From Engelhardtia mirabilis (GTDB lineage Bacteria > Planctomycetota > UBA1135 > GCA-002686595), in contig CP036296.1 in the NCBI GenBank assembly GCA_007751255.1, positions 6,138,001 to 6,202,000 of the forward strand: DNA of 64,000 nucleotides, given 5' to 3'. The number at the start of each line of letters is the position of its first letter. The first letter of the stretch is position 1. Below are positions 47,507 to 57,360 of the stretch, one piece after another. The notes below the pieces were generated by a model that saw nothing but the letters and a program-made list of their open reading frames with translations, made no database searches and had not been told where the DNA came from. The translations under genes and the position numbers were made by a program.

Positions 47507-48906
47507 TCGGGCTTCTGGTAGATGTGAACGGCCATGCGGTGCACCGCCTCGGCGGCCTCCATCATGGCCTCGGGCAGGGTCGGGTGGGCGTGGATCGTGC
47601 GCGCCAGGTCCTCGGTGGTGGCGCCCATCTCGATCGCCAGGGCCGCCTCGGCCACCAGCTCGGTGACCTCGGGCCCGACCATGTGGACCCCGAGCACCTC
47701 GTCGGTCTTGGCGTCGGCCACGATCTTCACGAAGCCGTCCGTCTCCATCAGGCTCATGGCCCGACCGGACGCGGCGAAGGGGAACTGGCCGGTGACGACC
47801 TCGATGCCCTTGCTCTTGGCCTCGTCCTCGAGCATCCCGACCGAGGCCATCTCCGGCGCGGTGAAGATCACCGCCGGTACGCAGCGCACGTCGTAGCGCT
47901 CGTTCTGTCCAGCGATCACCGCTGCGGCGACGAGGCCCTCCTTGCTGCCCTTGTGGGCCAGCATGGGCTGACCGGCGATGTCACCGATGCAGTAGATGTT
48001 CGGGACCTTGGTCCGCATCTGATCGTCGACGGGGATGAAGCCGGGCTTCTCGGTCGAGAGGCCGACCTTGTCCAGGCCCAGGCCCTCGGAGAAGGGCTTG
48101 CGACCCACGGTGCACAGGATCTGGTCGCACTCGATCACGCGCGACTTGCCCTCGACTTCGATGCGGACCTCGAGGCCCTTCTTCTTGGCCTCGTAGCCCT
48201 TGGCGAAGGCGTTCGCGATGAAGTCGATCTTCATCTTCTTCATCGAGCGCTCGATGACCTTCACGCAGTCGCGATCCTGGCCGGGGAGCGCACCCGCGGT
48301 GGCCTCGACCACCGTGACCTCGGAGCCCAGCTTGCGGTACATCATGCCCAGCTCGAGCCCGATGTAGCCGCCGCCGATGACCAGGAGGCGCTTCGGCAGC
48401 GCCTTGGGCGCCAAGGCCTCGGTCGACGACCAGACGCTCTCGCCGAACTCGAACCCGGGGATCGCCAGGGGCACAGAGCCCGTTGCGATCACGATGTCGT
48501 CGCACTGGATGGTCTGCTTGCCGTCCTTGCCGGTGACGCTGACCGTGTTCTTGTCCACGATCGTCGCCGCGCCGTAGACCACCTCGCAGCCGTGGTTCTT
48601 GAGCAGGATGCCGACGCCGCCGGTCAGCTTGGCAACCACGCTGGCCTTCCAGGACACCAGCTTTTCCACGTCCAGGCTCATGCCCTCGACGGTCAGACCC
48701 AGGGCGCTGGCCTTGCCGATCTTGTCCATCAACGAACCGGCCGCGATCATCGCCTTGGAGGGGATGCAGCCCACGTTGAGGCAGGTCCCGCCCAGGGCGT
48801 CCTTCTCGACGACGGTGACTTGTTGGCCCAGTTGCGCCAGACGGATGGCGCAGACATAGCCCGCGGGACCGGCACCGATGACGACGACTTTGCGGCTCTT
48901 GGCCAT
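47503..48906 (-). CDS. lpdA: Dihydrolipoyl dehydrogenase (E3)
   Basis: A 467-residue FAD flavoprotein that re-oxidises dihydrolipoamide of the E2 subunit with NAD. The FAD site is VVVIGAGPAGYVCAIRLAQLG at the N terminus (GxGxxG with following acidic strand end). The redox disulfide is C42/C47 in GGTCLNVGCIPSKA. The NAD site is LLVIGGGYIGLELGMMYRKLG-like around residue 180 (GGGYIG). The C-terminal dimer interface carries the catalytic His-Glu pair in HAHPTLPEAMMEA. It is a standard-length family member located downstream of the E1/E2 genes and upstream of lipB. Confidence 0.96.
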   Translation of the reverse strand: MAKSRKVVVIGAGPAGYVCAIRLAQLGQQVTVVEKDALGGTCLNVGCIPSKAMIAAGSLMDKIGKASALGLTVEGMSLDVEKLVSWKASVVAKLTGGVGILLKNHGCEVVYGAATIVDKNTVSVTGKDGKQTIQCDDIVIATGSVPLAIPGFEFGESVWSSTEALAPKALPKRLLVIGGGYIGLELGMMYRKLGSEVTVVEATAGALPGQDRDCVKVIERSMKKMKIDFIANAFAKGYEAKKKGLEVRIEVEGKSRVIECDQILCTVGRKPFSEGLGLDKVGLSTEKPGFIPVDDQMRTKVPNIYCIGDIAGQPMLAHKGSKEGLVAAAVIAGQNERYDVRCVPAVIFTAPEMASVGMLEDEAKSKGIEVVTGQFPFAASGRAMSLMETDGFVKIVADAKTDEVLGVHMVGPEVTELVAEAALAIEMGATTEDLARTIHAHPTLPEAMMEAAEAVHRMAVHIYQKPE

Positions 48907-48945
48907 GGAGAGTGAGGAGGCTTCGGAGGTTGGAGCTTGGGTCCG

Positions 48946-49170
48946 CTACTCGCGCGGGATACCGAGCCAGAAGGCGGAGTAGACGAGCGGCGCCAGGAAC
49001 AGGGCCGGCAGCCAGAAGTAGGCGATCGGGGCGGTCACCAGGAACAGCCCGAAGAACACCGAACGCACCACGCTCACGTCCAGACCTGCGGCGCGCGCCA
49101 GGGCGGCGCACACGCCACCGAGCACGGAGCCTTGGCGAGGACGGAGGAAGGTGCGATCGGAGCGCGGCAT
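48946..49170 (-). CDS. Small PspC-domain membrane protein
   Basis: A 74-residue protein with the PspC signature: FLRPRQGSVLGGVCAALAR, then GLDVSVVRSVFFGLF and a hydrophobic stretch of two membrane-embedded segments. PspC proteins take part in envelope-stress sensing in other bacteria; here no other psp gene is adjacent. It lies inside the dehydrogenase cluster between E1alpha and lpdA, with 39 bp to lpdA, and may simply share the transcript. A much longer frame on this strand covers it, but only this part has a protein-family match. Confidence 0.78.
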   Translation of the reverse strand: MPRSDRTFLRPRQGSVLGGVCAALARAAGLDVSVVRSVFFGLFLVTAPIAYFWLPALFLAPLVYSAFWLGIPRE

Positions 49171-49313
49171 GGCTTGGTGCGGGAAGACTCTGTTCCGAGG
49201 GCTCAGGGCCGAGGGCTCAGGGCCAGAGACCGAGCCTCGTGCCAGGGAGGCGGCCCCGGGAATGCGGTACCCGGATTCGCAGGCCCCGGAATGGATGACT
49301 TGATTCGGCGCGA

Positions 49314-50435
49314 CTAGAGCGGGAAGGCGCCGTCGCCCTTCTGGGCCTCGCCGTGCTTCTCGGCGACGCGCAAGAAGTCGTTGTACTGGCGTCGCAGGTG
49401 CGTCGGGACCTCGGCGTAGATGTCCTCGACCAGCGAGCGCAGGGGCATGGGGTCGACGATCTCCTGGGCGTGGATCTCGGCATCGATGGTCGCTTCGTGG
49501 CGCGCGCGCAGGCCGGCCAGCCCGCCCTCGGGCAGCGAACCACGCTTGGTCAAGAGGCGCTCGAAACGCAGGATCGGATCCCGGTCGCGCCACAGCTCGA
49601 CCTCGGCCTCGTCGCGGTACTTGGTCGGATCGTCCGAGCTGGAGTGGCCCATCAGGCGATAGGTGCGCAGCACCAAGAGGGCCGGGCCGGCGCCTGCCCG
49701 GGCGCGACCGATCAAGGCCGCCATGGCCTCGTGCACGGCTACCGCGTCGTTGCCGTCGACTTGGAACCCGGGGATGCCGTAGGCCTTGGCCTTGGCGGCG
49801 TAGGACACGCTCGCGGTCTGGGCCGACGAGGGCACCGAGATCGCCCAGCCGTTGTCGACGCAGACGAAGACGCAGGGCGCCTGCCACACACCGGCGAAGT
49901 TCATGCCGCTGTGAAAGCCCGAGGAGCTGGTGGCCCCGTCGCCGAAGAAGATGGTGTGGACCTCGTCGGTGCCGCGCTGCTTGGAAGCGTAGGCAGCACC
50001 GACCCCGTGTGTGATCTGCGTGCCGATGACCGACGACCAGCTCGGGTAGTTGGTGCCCTTGTGCTGGAAGTGGTTGCACATCTGCCGCCCCTTCGCCGTG
50101 TCCATCGAGTTGCAGTACATCTGCGCGATGTACTCGGATAGCGGCAGCCCGCGCAGCAGGGCGGCGCCGCCCTCGCGCAGGCCCGACCACATCCAGTCCG
50201 TCGGGCGCATGGCCCGCGCCGCCCCGGCCATGGTGGCCTCGAGGCCCAGCATCGACCCCACGAAGCCGATGCGCCCCGCGCGCTGCAACTTGAGCATGCG
50301 CTCGTCGACGCAGCGCACGAAGAGCATCTCGCTGAACACTTCGTTCAGCCATGCGTCGTCGTAGCCCGGGAAGTCGGGCGACAACTCGCCGGTCTGGTCG
50401 ACGAAGCAATCGTGGATCTGCACGGTCGATTCCAA
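49314..50435 (-). CDS. 2-oxoacid dehydrogenase E1 alpha subunit (copy at the distal end)
   Basis: A 373-residue thiamine-diphosphate enzyme subunit. The ThDP motif runs from FFGDGATSSSGFHSGMN to VCVDNGWAISVPSS (GDG...N). The phosphorylation-loop-like segment MGHSSSDDPTKYRDEAEVE is of the branched-chain/pyruvate E1alpha type. It would decarboxylate a 2-oxoacid together with an E1beta subunit and pass the acyl group to the E2 lipoyl arm. It is a paralogue of the subunit encoded at 53371-54501, while the cluster has only one E1beta. It lies 50 bp after the E2 gene. Confidence 0.9.
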   Translation of the reverse strand: MESTVQIHDCFVDQTGELSPDFPGYDDAWLNEVFSEMLFVRCVDERMLKLQRAGRIGFVGSMLGLEATMAGAARAMRPTDWMWSGLREGGAALLRGLPLSEYIAQMYCNSMDTAKGRQMCNHFQHKGTNYPSWSSVIGTQITHGVGAAYASKQRGTDEVHTIFFGDGATSSSGFHSGMNFAGVWQAPCVFVCVDNGWAISVPSSAQTASVSYAAKAKAYGIPGFQVDGNDAVAVHEAMAALIGRARAGAGPALLVLRTYRLMGHSSSDDPTKYRDEAEVELWRDRDPILRFERLLTKRGSLPEGGLAGLRARHEATIDAEIHAQEIVDPMPLRSLVEDIYAEVPTHLRRQYNDFLRVAEKHGEAQKGDGAFPL

Positions 50436-50484
50436 GGGTGCGTCTCGAGGTTGGTCGGTTCGGAGGGAAGGGCCCGCTGCGGGC

Positions 50485-52143
<1,659 letters not shown>

Positions 52144-52241
52144 GGATGGTCGGTGGGGTGTTGGCCGAGGTGTCGGCCGTGCAGGTGTGCGGGCGGGGTG
52201 GGCGGACGGGGGCGGGCAGGCGAGGGCGGGCGCAGCCTGCG

Positions 52242-53216
52242 CTAATAGCGCGCGGTGCGCTCGATGGCATCGAGCACGCGGCGGGCGTCGGGCAGGTAGT
52301 GGTGCTCGAGGGTGTTGGGGAAGGGCGTGTCGAAGCCTGCGACGCGGGCCACGGGCGCTTCCATGTACTCGATGCAACGCTCGGCGATCATCGCGCTGAT
52401 CTCGGCGCCGAAGCCGCAGAAGCGCGGGGCCTCGTGCACGACGACCACGCGACCGGTGCGCTTGGCGGCCTCGATCACGCCGTCCTCGTCGAGCGGCAGC
52501 AGCGTGCGCAGATCGACGATCTCGGTCTCGATCCCGGACTCGGCCGCCGTGCGGGCCGCTTCCTCGCAGACCGCGACCATCGCGCCGTAGCAGAAGACCG
52601 TCACGTCGCCGCCCTCGCGCACCATACGCAGGGTGGACAGGTCGACGGTGTACTCACCTTCGGGAACCTCGCCCTTGATCTTGCGGTACAGAGCCTTGGG
52701 CTCCAGGAAGAGCACCGGATCGGGATCCTGGATCGAGGCGATCAGAAGCCCCTTCGCATCGTAGGGCGTCGACGGCACCACGACCTTGAGGCCGGGCGTG
52801 TGGCAGAAGTAAGCCTCGCCTGACTGGCTGTGGTATAGCCCGCCGCGGATGCCCCCGCCGAACGGCGTGCGGATCACCATCGGCGCCGTGTACTGACCGC
52901 CCGAGCGGTAGCGCAGCTTGGCCGCCTCACTGACGATCTGGTCGAAGGCCGGGAAGATGAAGTCCTGGAACTGGATCTCCGCCACCGGACGCAGGCCGTT
53001 CATGGCCATGCCGATCGCCGCGCCGACGATGCCGTCCTCGGAGAGGGGCGTGTCGAAGCAGCGGTTCTTGCCGAACTCCTTGGTCAGGCCCTCGGTGGCG
53101 AGGAACACGCCGCCCTTGGGGCCCACGTCTTCGCCGAACACGCAGACCGTGGGGTCGGCGGACATCGCGGTGCGCAGGCCGTCGTTGACGGCTTGGATCA
53201 GGGTCAGGTTGGCCAT
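52242..53216 (-). CDS. 2-oxoacid dehydrogenase E1 beta subunit
   Basis: A 324-residue subunit that completes the E1 active site with an E1alpha. Visible family features are VFGEDVGPKGGVFLATEGL, the catalytic-region DTPLSEDGIVGAAIGMAM, EIQFQDFIFPAFDQIVSEAA and the C-terminal VVVHEAPRFCGFGAEISAMI. Length is normal for the family. It is encoded between the proximal E1alpha gene and E2 and is the only E1beta in the window, so it could pair with either E1alpha. Confidence 0.95.
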   Translation of the reverse strand: MANLTLIQAVNDGLRTAMSADPTVCVFGEDVGPKGGVFLATEGLTKEFGKNRCFDTPLSEDGIVGAAIGMAMNGLRPVAEIQFQDFIFPAFDQIVSEAAKLRYRSGGQYTAPMVIRTPFGGGIRGGLYHSQSGEAYFCHTPGLKVVVPSTPYDAKGLLIASIQDPDPVLFLEPKALYRKIKGEVPEGEYTVDLSTLRMVREGGDVTVFCYGAMVAVCEEAARTAAESGIETEIVDLRTLLPLDEDGVIEAAKRTGRVVVVHEAPRFCGFGAEISAMIAERCIEYMEAPVARVAGFDTPFPNTLEHHYLPDARRVLDAIERTARY

Positions 53217-53370
53217 GGGTCGGTTCGGTTCGATCGGGGGGGCCGACGCGTGATCGGACGTCGGGGTCGGGTCGGGGATGTCTGGGGGCCCGAATCGCAG
53301 TCGTTGGAGCGCAGACGGTGGAGCAGGACCAGCGAGGCGCAGTCGGCGCCTCGCTACCCGCGGCTCGCCG

Positions 53371-54501
53371 TCAGAGCGGGAAGGAGCCGTCGCCGGCCGC
53401 CGCGTCGCCCTTGCGGGCGGCGAGGTCGTAGGCCTCCTGGCCCTGGGCGCGGAGGTGGGCGGGGATCTCGGCGTACACGTCGGAGAAGATCGTCTCGAGT
53501 CCGGGGTCGGCTGCCGCCTGGGCCTCCTTGACCGCGGCGTCGATGCGCGTGCGCGCCTCGGCGTGGAACTGCGCGCGGGAGTCGGGCTCGACCAGGCCGC
53601 GGCTCTGCAGGTAGCGCTCGAAGCGGTCGACCGGATCCTTGGCCTTCCACTCCTCGACCAGCTCGGCCGGCACGTAGCGGGTCGGGTCGTCGGAGGTCGA
53701 GTGACCGCCCATGCGGAAGGTCTTGGCCTCGATCAGCGTCGGCCCGTCACCGGCGCGCGCGCGGGCCACCGCGTCGGCCACCACCTGGTGCACGGCCAAG
53801 AGGTCGTTGCCGTCGACGGTGACGCCGGGAATGCCGTAGGCCTCGCCCTTGACCGCGTAGCCGTCCGAGGCGGTCTGCTCGTCGGAGGGGCAGGAGATCG
53901 CGTAGCCGTTGTTCTGACACAGGAACACCACCGGCGACTTCCACACGCCGGCGAAGTTCAAACCCGAGTGGAAGCCCAGGCTGGACGTGCCGCCGTCGCC
54001 GAAGCTGCAGATGGCGACGGTGTCCTCGCCGCGCTGCTGCATGGCGTAGGCCGCGCCCACCGCCTGGGGGATGTGGGTGCCGATGGGCGAGGAGATCGAG
54101 ACGAAGTGGATCGGATCGACGAAGCTGAAGTGCACCGGCATCTGCCGGCCCTTCGCCGTGTCGCGCTCGTTCCCGAACATGTTATGCATCATCTCGACGG
54201 GCTCGACGCCGTGGTACAGCGCCATGCCGAAGTCGCGATAGCTGGGGAAGAACCAGTCGCTCGCACGCAGGGCACTGGCAGCGCCCACCTGGGTCGCCTC
54301 GACGCCGAGGTTGGGGATCGAGAAGTCGATCCGGCCGGAGCGCTGCAGCTTGAGGCAGATCTCGTCGAAGACCCGCACCATGATCATGGCGCGGTAGCAG
54401 CGCATCAGCTCGTCCTTGGACAAGGACGTCACGTGGCCGTTGACGCTGCCGTCGGGCTCGATCACAGAGAGGGGGCTGGTACTGGTCATGGTCGTTGTCA
54501 C
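53371..54501 (-). CDS. 2-oxoacid dehydrogenase E1 alpha subunit (copy next to lipA)
   Basis: A 376-residue ThDP-dependent subunit of the branched-chain/pyruvate dehydrogenase type. SFGDGGTSSLGFHSGLN to LCQNNGYAISCPSDEQ is the ThDP motif (GDG...NN). GGHSTSDDPTRYV is the regulatory loop, closely like branched-chain E1alpha. LQRSGRIDFSIPNLGVEATQ is also diagnostic. The ATG overlaps the lipA stop by 4 bp, giving tight coupling of lipoyl synthase and dehydrogenase synthesis. Pyruvate versus branched-chain substrate cannot be settled by eye. Confidence 0.92.
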   Translation of the reverse strand: MTTTMTSTSPLSVIEPDGSVNGHVTSLSKDELMRCYRAMIMVRVFDEICLKLQRSGRIDFSIPNLGVEATQVGAASALRASDWFFPSYRDFGMALYHGVEPVEMMHNMFGNERDTAKGRQMPVHFSFVDPIHFVSISSPIGTHIPQAVGAAYAMQQRGEDTVAICSFGDGGTSSLGFHSGLNFAGVWKSPVVFLCQNNGYAISCPSDEQTASDGYAVKGEAYGIPGVTVDGNDLLAVHQVVADAVARARAGDGPTLIEAKTFRMGGHSTSDDPTRYVPAELVEEWKAKDPVDRFERYLQSRGLVEPDSRAQFHAEARTRIDAAVKEAQAAADPGLETIFSDVYAEIPAHLRAQGQEAYDLAARKGDAAAGDGSFPL

Positions 54502-55562
54502 GCGCCGGGGATGCGGTCGAGCTCCCGGGCGGGGTCGTAGGTCTCGGGGAGAGCGGCGGCACGATCCTCCATCCGCGCGCGCACCATGCGCTCGGCGAAG
54601 AACTCCGCCGCCTTGTAGCTCGAGCGAACCAGGGGGCCGGCCGCGGTGTAGAGGAATCCGAGCTCGTCGCCGAGCGCGCGCAGCCCGTCGAACACGGCGG
54701 GCTCGACGTACTCGCGCACGGGGGCGTGGTTCGGGGTCGGCCGCAGGTACTGGCCGATGGTCAGGAAGTCGACGCCTGCCCCGCGCAAGAGACCCATCGC
54801 CTCGCGTAGCTCATCGGTCGTCTCACCCAGGCCGACCATGATCGACGACTTGGTGAAGACCGTGCCCGACTCTGCCTTGGCCTGGGTCAGGGTCTGGAGC
54901 GAGCGCTCGAAGCTGCAACGCGGGTCGCGGATCTTGCGCTGCAGGCGCGGCACCACCTCGACGTTGTGGGCCAGGACGTGGGGCCGGGCCGCCATCAAGG
55001 TCGACAGGGGCGCGCCGATGTAGTCGGGCACGAGGGTCTCGACGATCGTGTTCGGGCTGCGCTCGCGCAGGGCGCTGACGCAGGCGGCGTAGTGGCCGGC
55101 ACCGCCGTCGGGCAGGTCGTCGCGGTCGACGCTGGTGATCACCAGGTACGAGAGGCCCAACTCGGCCACGGCCTCGGCCACGTGGGCCGGCTCGGCGGGG
55201 TCGGGCGGCGCGGCCTGCTGCACCGTCTTGACCGCACAGAAGCGACAGCGGCGGGTGCACTCGTCGCCGAGCACCATGATCGTCATGGTCGCCCGCTGAC
55301 CCTTCCAGCACTCGCCCACGTTGGGACAGCGCGCCTCCTCACAGACCGTGTGCAGGCCCAGCCGCCGCGTCATCTCCTTGAGGCGCGTGTAGCCCTCGCC
55401 GCCGGGCAGCGGGACCTTCAGCCAGGGCGGCTTGCGCTCGAAGCGCGGACGCGTCGGCGCGGTCGACCCAGCGGTGGCCCCGTGGTGCTCGCTCCTGGGA
55501 GCGGACGCGTCGCTGGCGGGGGCGCCGGACGCGGGGTGGGCCTGGTCTTCGGGGGACTCCAT
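54498..55562 (-). CDS. lipA: Lipoyl synthase
   Basis: A 354-residue radical SAM enzyme that inserts two sulfurs into the octanoyl chain attached by LipB. ATG 55562 is chosen; ~40 disordered residues precede the core. The auxiliary cluster motif CEEARCPNVGECW (Cx4Cx5C) and the radical SAM motif CTRRCRFCAVKT (Cx3Cx2C) are both intact. VMVGLGET and DFLTIGQYLRPT are conserved family stretches. It is the first gene of the dehydrogenase cluster, right after the terminator at 55677-55719, so a promoter probably lies between 55563 and 55676. Confidence 0.95.
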   Translation of the reverse strand: MESPEDQAHPASGAPASDASAPRSEHHGATAGSTAPTRPRFERKPPWLKVPLPGGEGYTRLKEMTRRLGLHTVCEEARCPNVGECWKGQRATMTIMVLGDECTRRCRFCAVKTVQQAAPPDPAEPAHVAEAVAELGLSYLVITSVDRDDLPDGGAGHYAACVSALRERSPNTIVETLVPDYIGAPLSTLMAARPHVLAHNVEVVPRLQRKIRDPRCSFERSLQTLTQAKAESGTVFTKSSIMVGLGETTDELREAMGLLRGAGVDFLTIGQYLRPTPNHAPVREYVEPAVFDGLRALGDELGFLYTAAGPLVRSSYKAAEFFAERMVRARMEDRAAALPETYDPARELDRIPGA

Positions 55563-55676
55563 CGGGGCGAATTTTGGCCCGAGAGAATAGCACAGCGGGG
55601 GGGGCGGCCGGCGCCCTCGGAGGCGGGGGCGGCCGGCCCCGCGCCGATGAGCCATCGGGGTCACCGGACCCAAGCG

Positions 55677-55719
55677 AAGGGGGCTTCCAGGGCGCGCTGG
55701 CACCCTGGAAGCCCCCCTT
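55677..55719. terminator. Strong hairpin between the sigma-70 gene and lipA
   Basis: AAGGGGGCTTCCAGGG (55677-55692) pairs with CCCTGGAAGCCCCCCTT (55703-55719) with one bulged base and a 10-base loop. On the minus strand it is followed by a T-poor tract. It lies 47 bp past the sigma gene stop and isolates that gene from the lipA cluster. Confidence 0.75.
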
Positions 55720-55765
55720 GCGCGGGCACGGCGATCCCGGAGCCTTGCCGGCCCGGGTCGGCGAA

Positions 55766-56932
55766 TCAGTTCACGAAGGGATCGAGCTCCCGACGCAGGG
55801 TCGGGGTGTCCAACTTCGACAGGGCGCGGACCTGGATCTGGCGCACGCGCTCCACGCTGACCTTCAGGTCGTCGGCGACCTCCGCCAGGGTGTGCTCGCG
55901 CTCGTAACCCAGGCCGAAGCGCTTCCTGACCACGAACTGCTCGCGGTCGGAGAGCTTCGCCAGGGCCTGCTCGAGTCCCTCACCCAGGGTGACGTCCTCC
56001 AAGCGCGTCGAGTAGGGCCCGTCCTCGTCCTGCTCCTCGGTTAGCAGGTCACGCAGGCGGTTGCCGTCGCCGTCGTCCCCGCCGAAGTCCGCGTCCAGGG
56101 AGTAGGCAGAGCGCGCCGCGCCCAGGGCCGACTTGACCAGGTTCTCGGTCAGGTCGGTGATCTCGGCGATCTGTTCGGCCGAGGCGTTGGTGTCGCCCAG
56201 GCGGATCTGCGCCTGGTTGATCTGCTTGAGCGCCTTCTGCAGGTACACGGGCACCCGCACGGTGCTGCTGCAGTTGTAGAGGTAGTTGCGGAAGGCCTGG
56301 TTGAGCCAGTGCACCGCGTAGGTGCGGAACAAGAGCCCGCGGCGCCAATCGAAGCCATCCACGGCCCGGAACAGGGCGGCGCTGCCCTCCTGGATCAGGT
56401 CCGAGCGGTTGATCGAGGAGTGCGTGTAGCGCTCCACGTTGATCAGGACCAGGTAGAGGTTGCGCTCGACCAGCTCCGTGCGCAGGGCGTGGAGCTCGGC
56501 CGCCCGCCGCAGGGCGCGCTCGTCGGCCTTGTTCTTGCGCGGGGTCTCGCGGCCCAGGTCGAACCACTGCACGGACATCTGGCCGATGCCGTCCAGGAGC
56601 TCGCCCTCGTGGCCGGCGGCCTCGCGCGCGACGCCCAGCCGCAGCCGCGCGAACTCCACGCGGCGGGCCAACTGGGCCTCGGGCTCACGCCCGATGGTCT
56701 CGATGCGCTCGATGTCCCCGCGCAGCTGCTCCAGCAGTCCTGCGGCCGGACGGCGGGCGCCCTCCGGCAGGGCTCGGCGCCAAGTGGTCGGGTCGGAGAT
56801 CTCGAGCAGCATTCCGTCCCGGTCGAGCTCGGCGATCAGTTCGAGGCAGCGGGCCTCGAATGCGTCGGGATCGGCGGCGAAGCCGTCGAGAATCGGGTCG
56901 AGTTCGCGGTGGGAGAGGATCTTTGCAGCCAT
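55766..56932 (-). CDS. Sigma-70 family RNA polymerase sigma factor (regions 2-4)
   Basis: A 388-residue alternative sigma factor of the SigA/RpoD superfamily. The first ~135 residues match no conserved sigma region I recognise. Region 2 spans about 150-235: RNLYLVLINVERYTHSS, RSDLIQEGSAALFRAVDGF, LFRTYAVHWLNQAFRNYL. Region 3 (AEQIAEITDLTENLVKSAL) and region 4 (LSDREQFVVRKRFGLGYER, then TLAEVADDLKVSVERVRQIQ) follow. The region 2.4 aromatic pair, WW in housekeeping factors, is H208-W209 here, hinting at different -10 recognition. It is divergent from the GlpD-like gene, with 428 bp between them. Confidence 0.9.
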   Translation of the reverse strand: MAAKILSHRELDPILDGFAADPDAFEARCLELIAELDRDGMLLEISDPTTWRRALPEGARRPAAGLLEQLRGDIERIETIGREPEAQLARRVEFARLRLGVAREAAGHEGELLDGIGQMSVQWFDLGRETPRKNKADERALRRAAELHALRTELVERNLYLVLINVERYTHSSINRSDLIQEGSAALFRAVDGFDWRRGLLFRTYAVHWLNQAFRNYLYNCSSTVRVPVYLQKALKQINQAQIRLGDTNASAEQIAEITDLTENLVKSALGAARSAYSLDADFGGDDGDGNRLRDLLTEEQDEDGPYSTRLEDVTLGEGLEQALAKLSDREQFVVRKRFGLGYEREHTLAEVADDLKVSVERVRQIQVRALSKLDTPTLRRELDPFVN

Positions 56933-57360
56933 GGGATGGGTGGCCCTGCGGCCTGCAGGTCCTACGAGCGAATCGCAGGGAGTGCAGCCGCGGATTCCAG
57001 AAAAATAACTCTACAGAGAGCTAACGCTGGCGCCGGTACGGGCCCTGCTCGACATAGCCTCGCAACACCTGTGCCGCCGGAAACTCCAGGGGCCATCTAG
57101 CGTTCAAGTTCAAGTCAGAGTCCCGGTTCACCTAGGTGCTCCAGGCCCGTAGAGGCGCTCGACCGCCCAGGGTTCCTGACAGTTGTAGAACCCTCTCGTG
57201 AACAGCCGAGCCGATCGCGGTTGCATACGCATGGCCGTCGGGGAGGCTGACTGGAATCCGAGAGAAGTGAACCGATCGGTCCTGAACCCGGGTCGAGGGC
57301 GTCCTAGCCCACGTCGGTCACCAGGATTCGGGCTAGCCTGCGAGGGACCCTCGCGTCTCG
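56933..57360. other. 428-bp divergent intergenic region
   Basis: It holds no gene I can support; an apparent 132-codon plus-strand frame entering the GlpD-like gene is Arg/Pro-rich by-product. It has the most A+T of the neighbourhood around 56998-57030 (AAAAATAACTCTACAGAG), a reasonable promoter zone for the sigma gene, and a CACCTAGGTG palindrome at 57129-57138. No defined -35/-10 pair stands out. Confidence 0.5.

Noticed and set aside
49197..49224. Two adjacent copies of GAGGGCTCAGGGCC
   Set aside because: A short repeat in a gap upstream of the PspC gene, with no other copies or structure; probably slippage.
48946..50409. A 487-codon minus-strand frame covering the PspC gene and the E1alpha region
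   Set aside because: Only the last 74 codons match a family (PspC). The rest is out of frame to the clearly real E1alpha gene.
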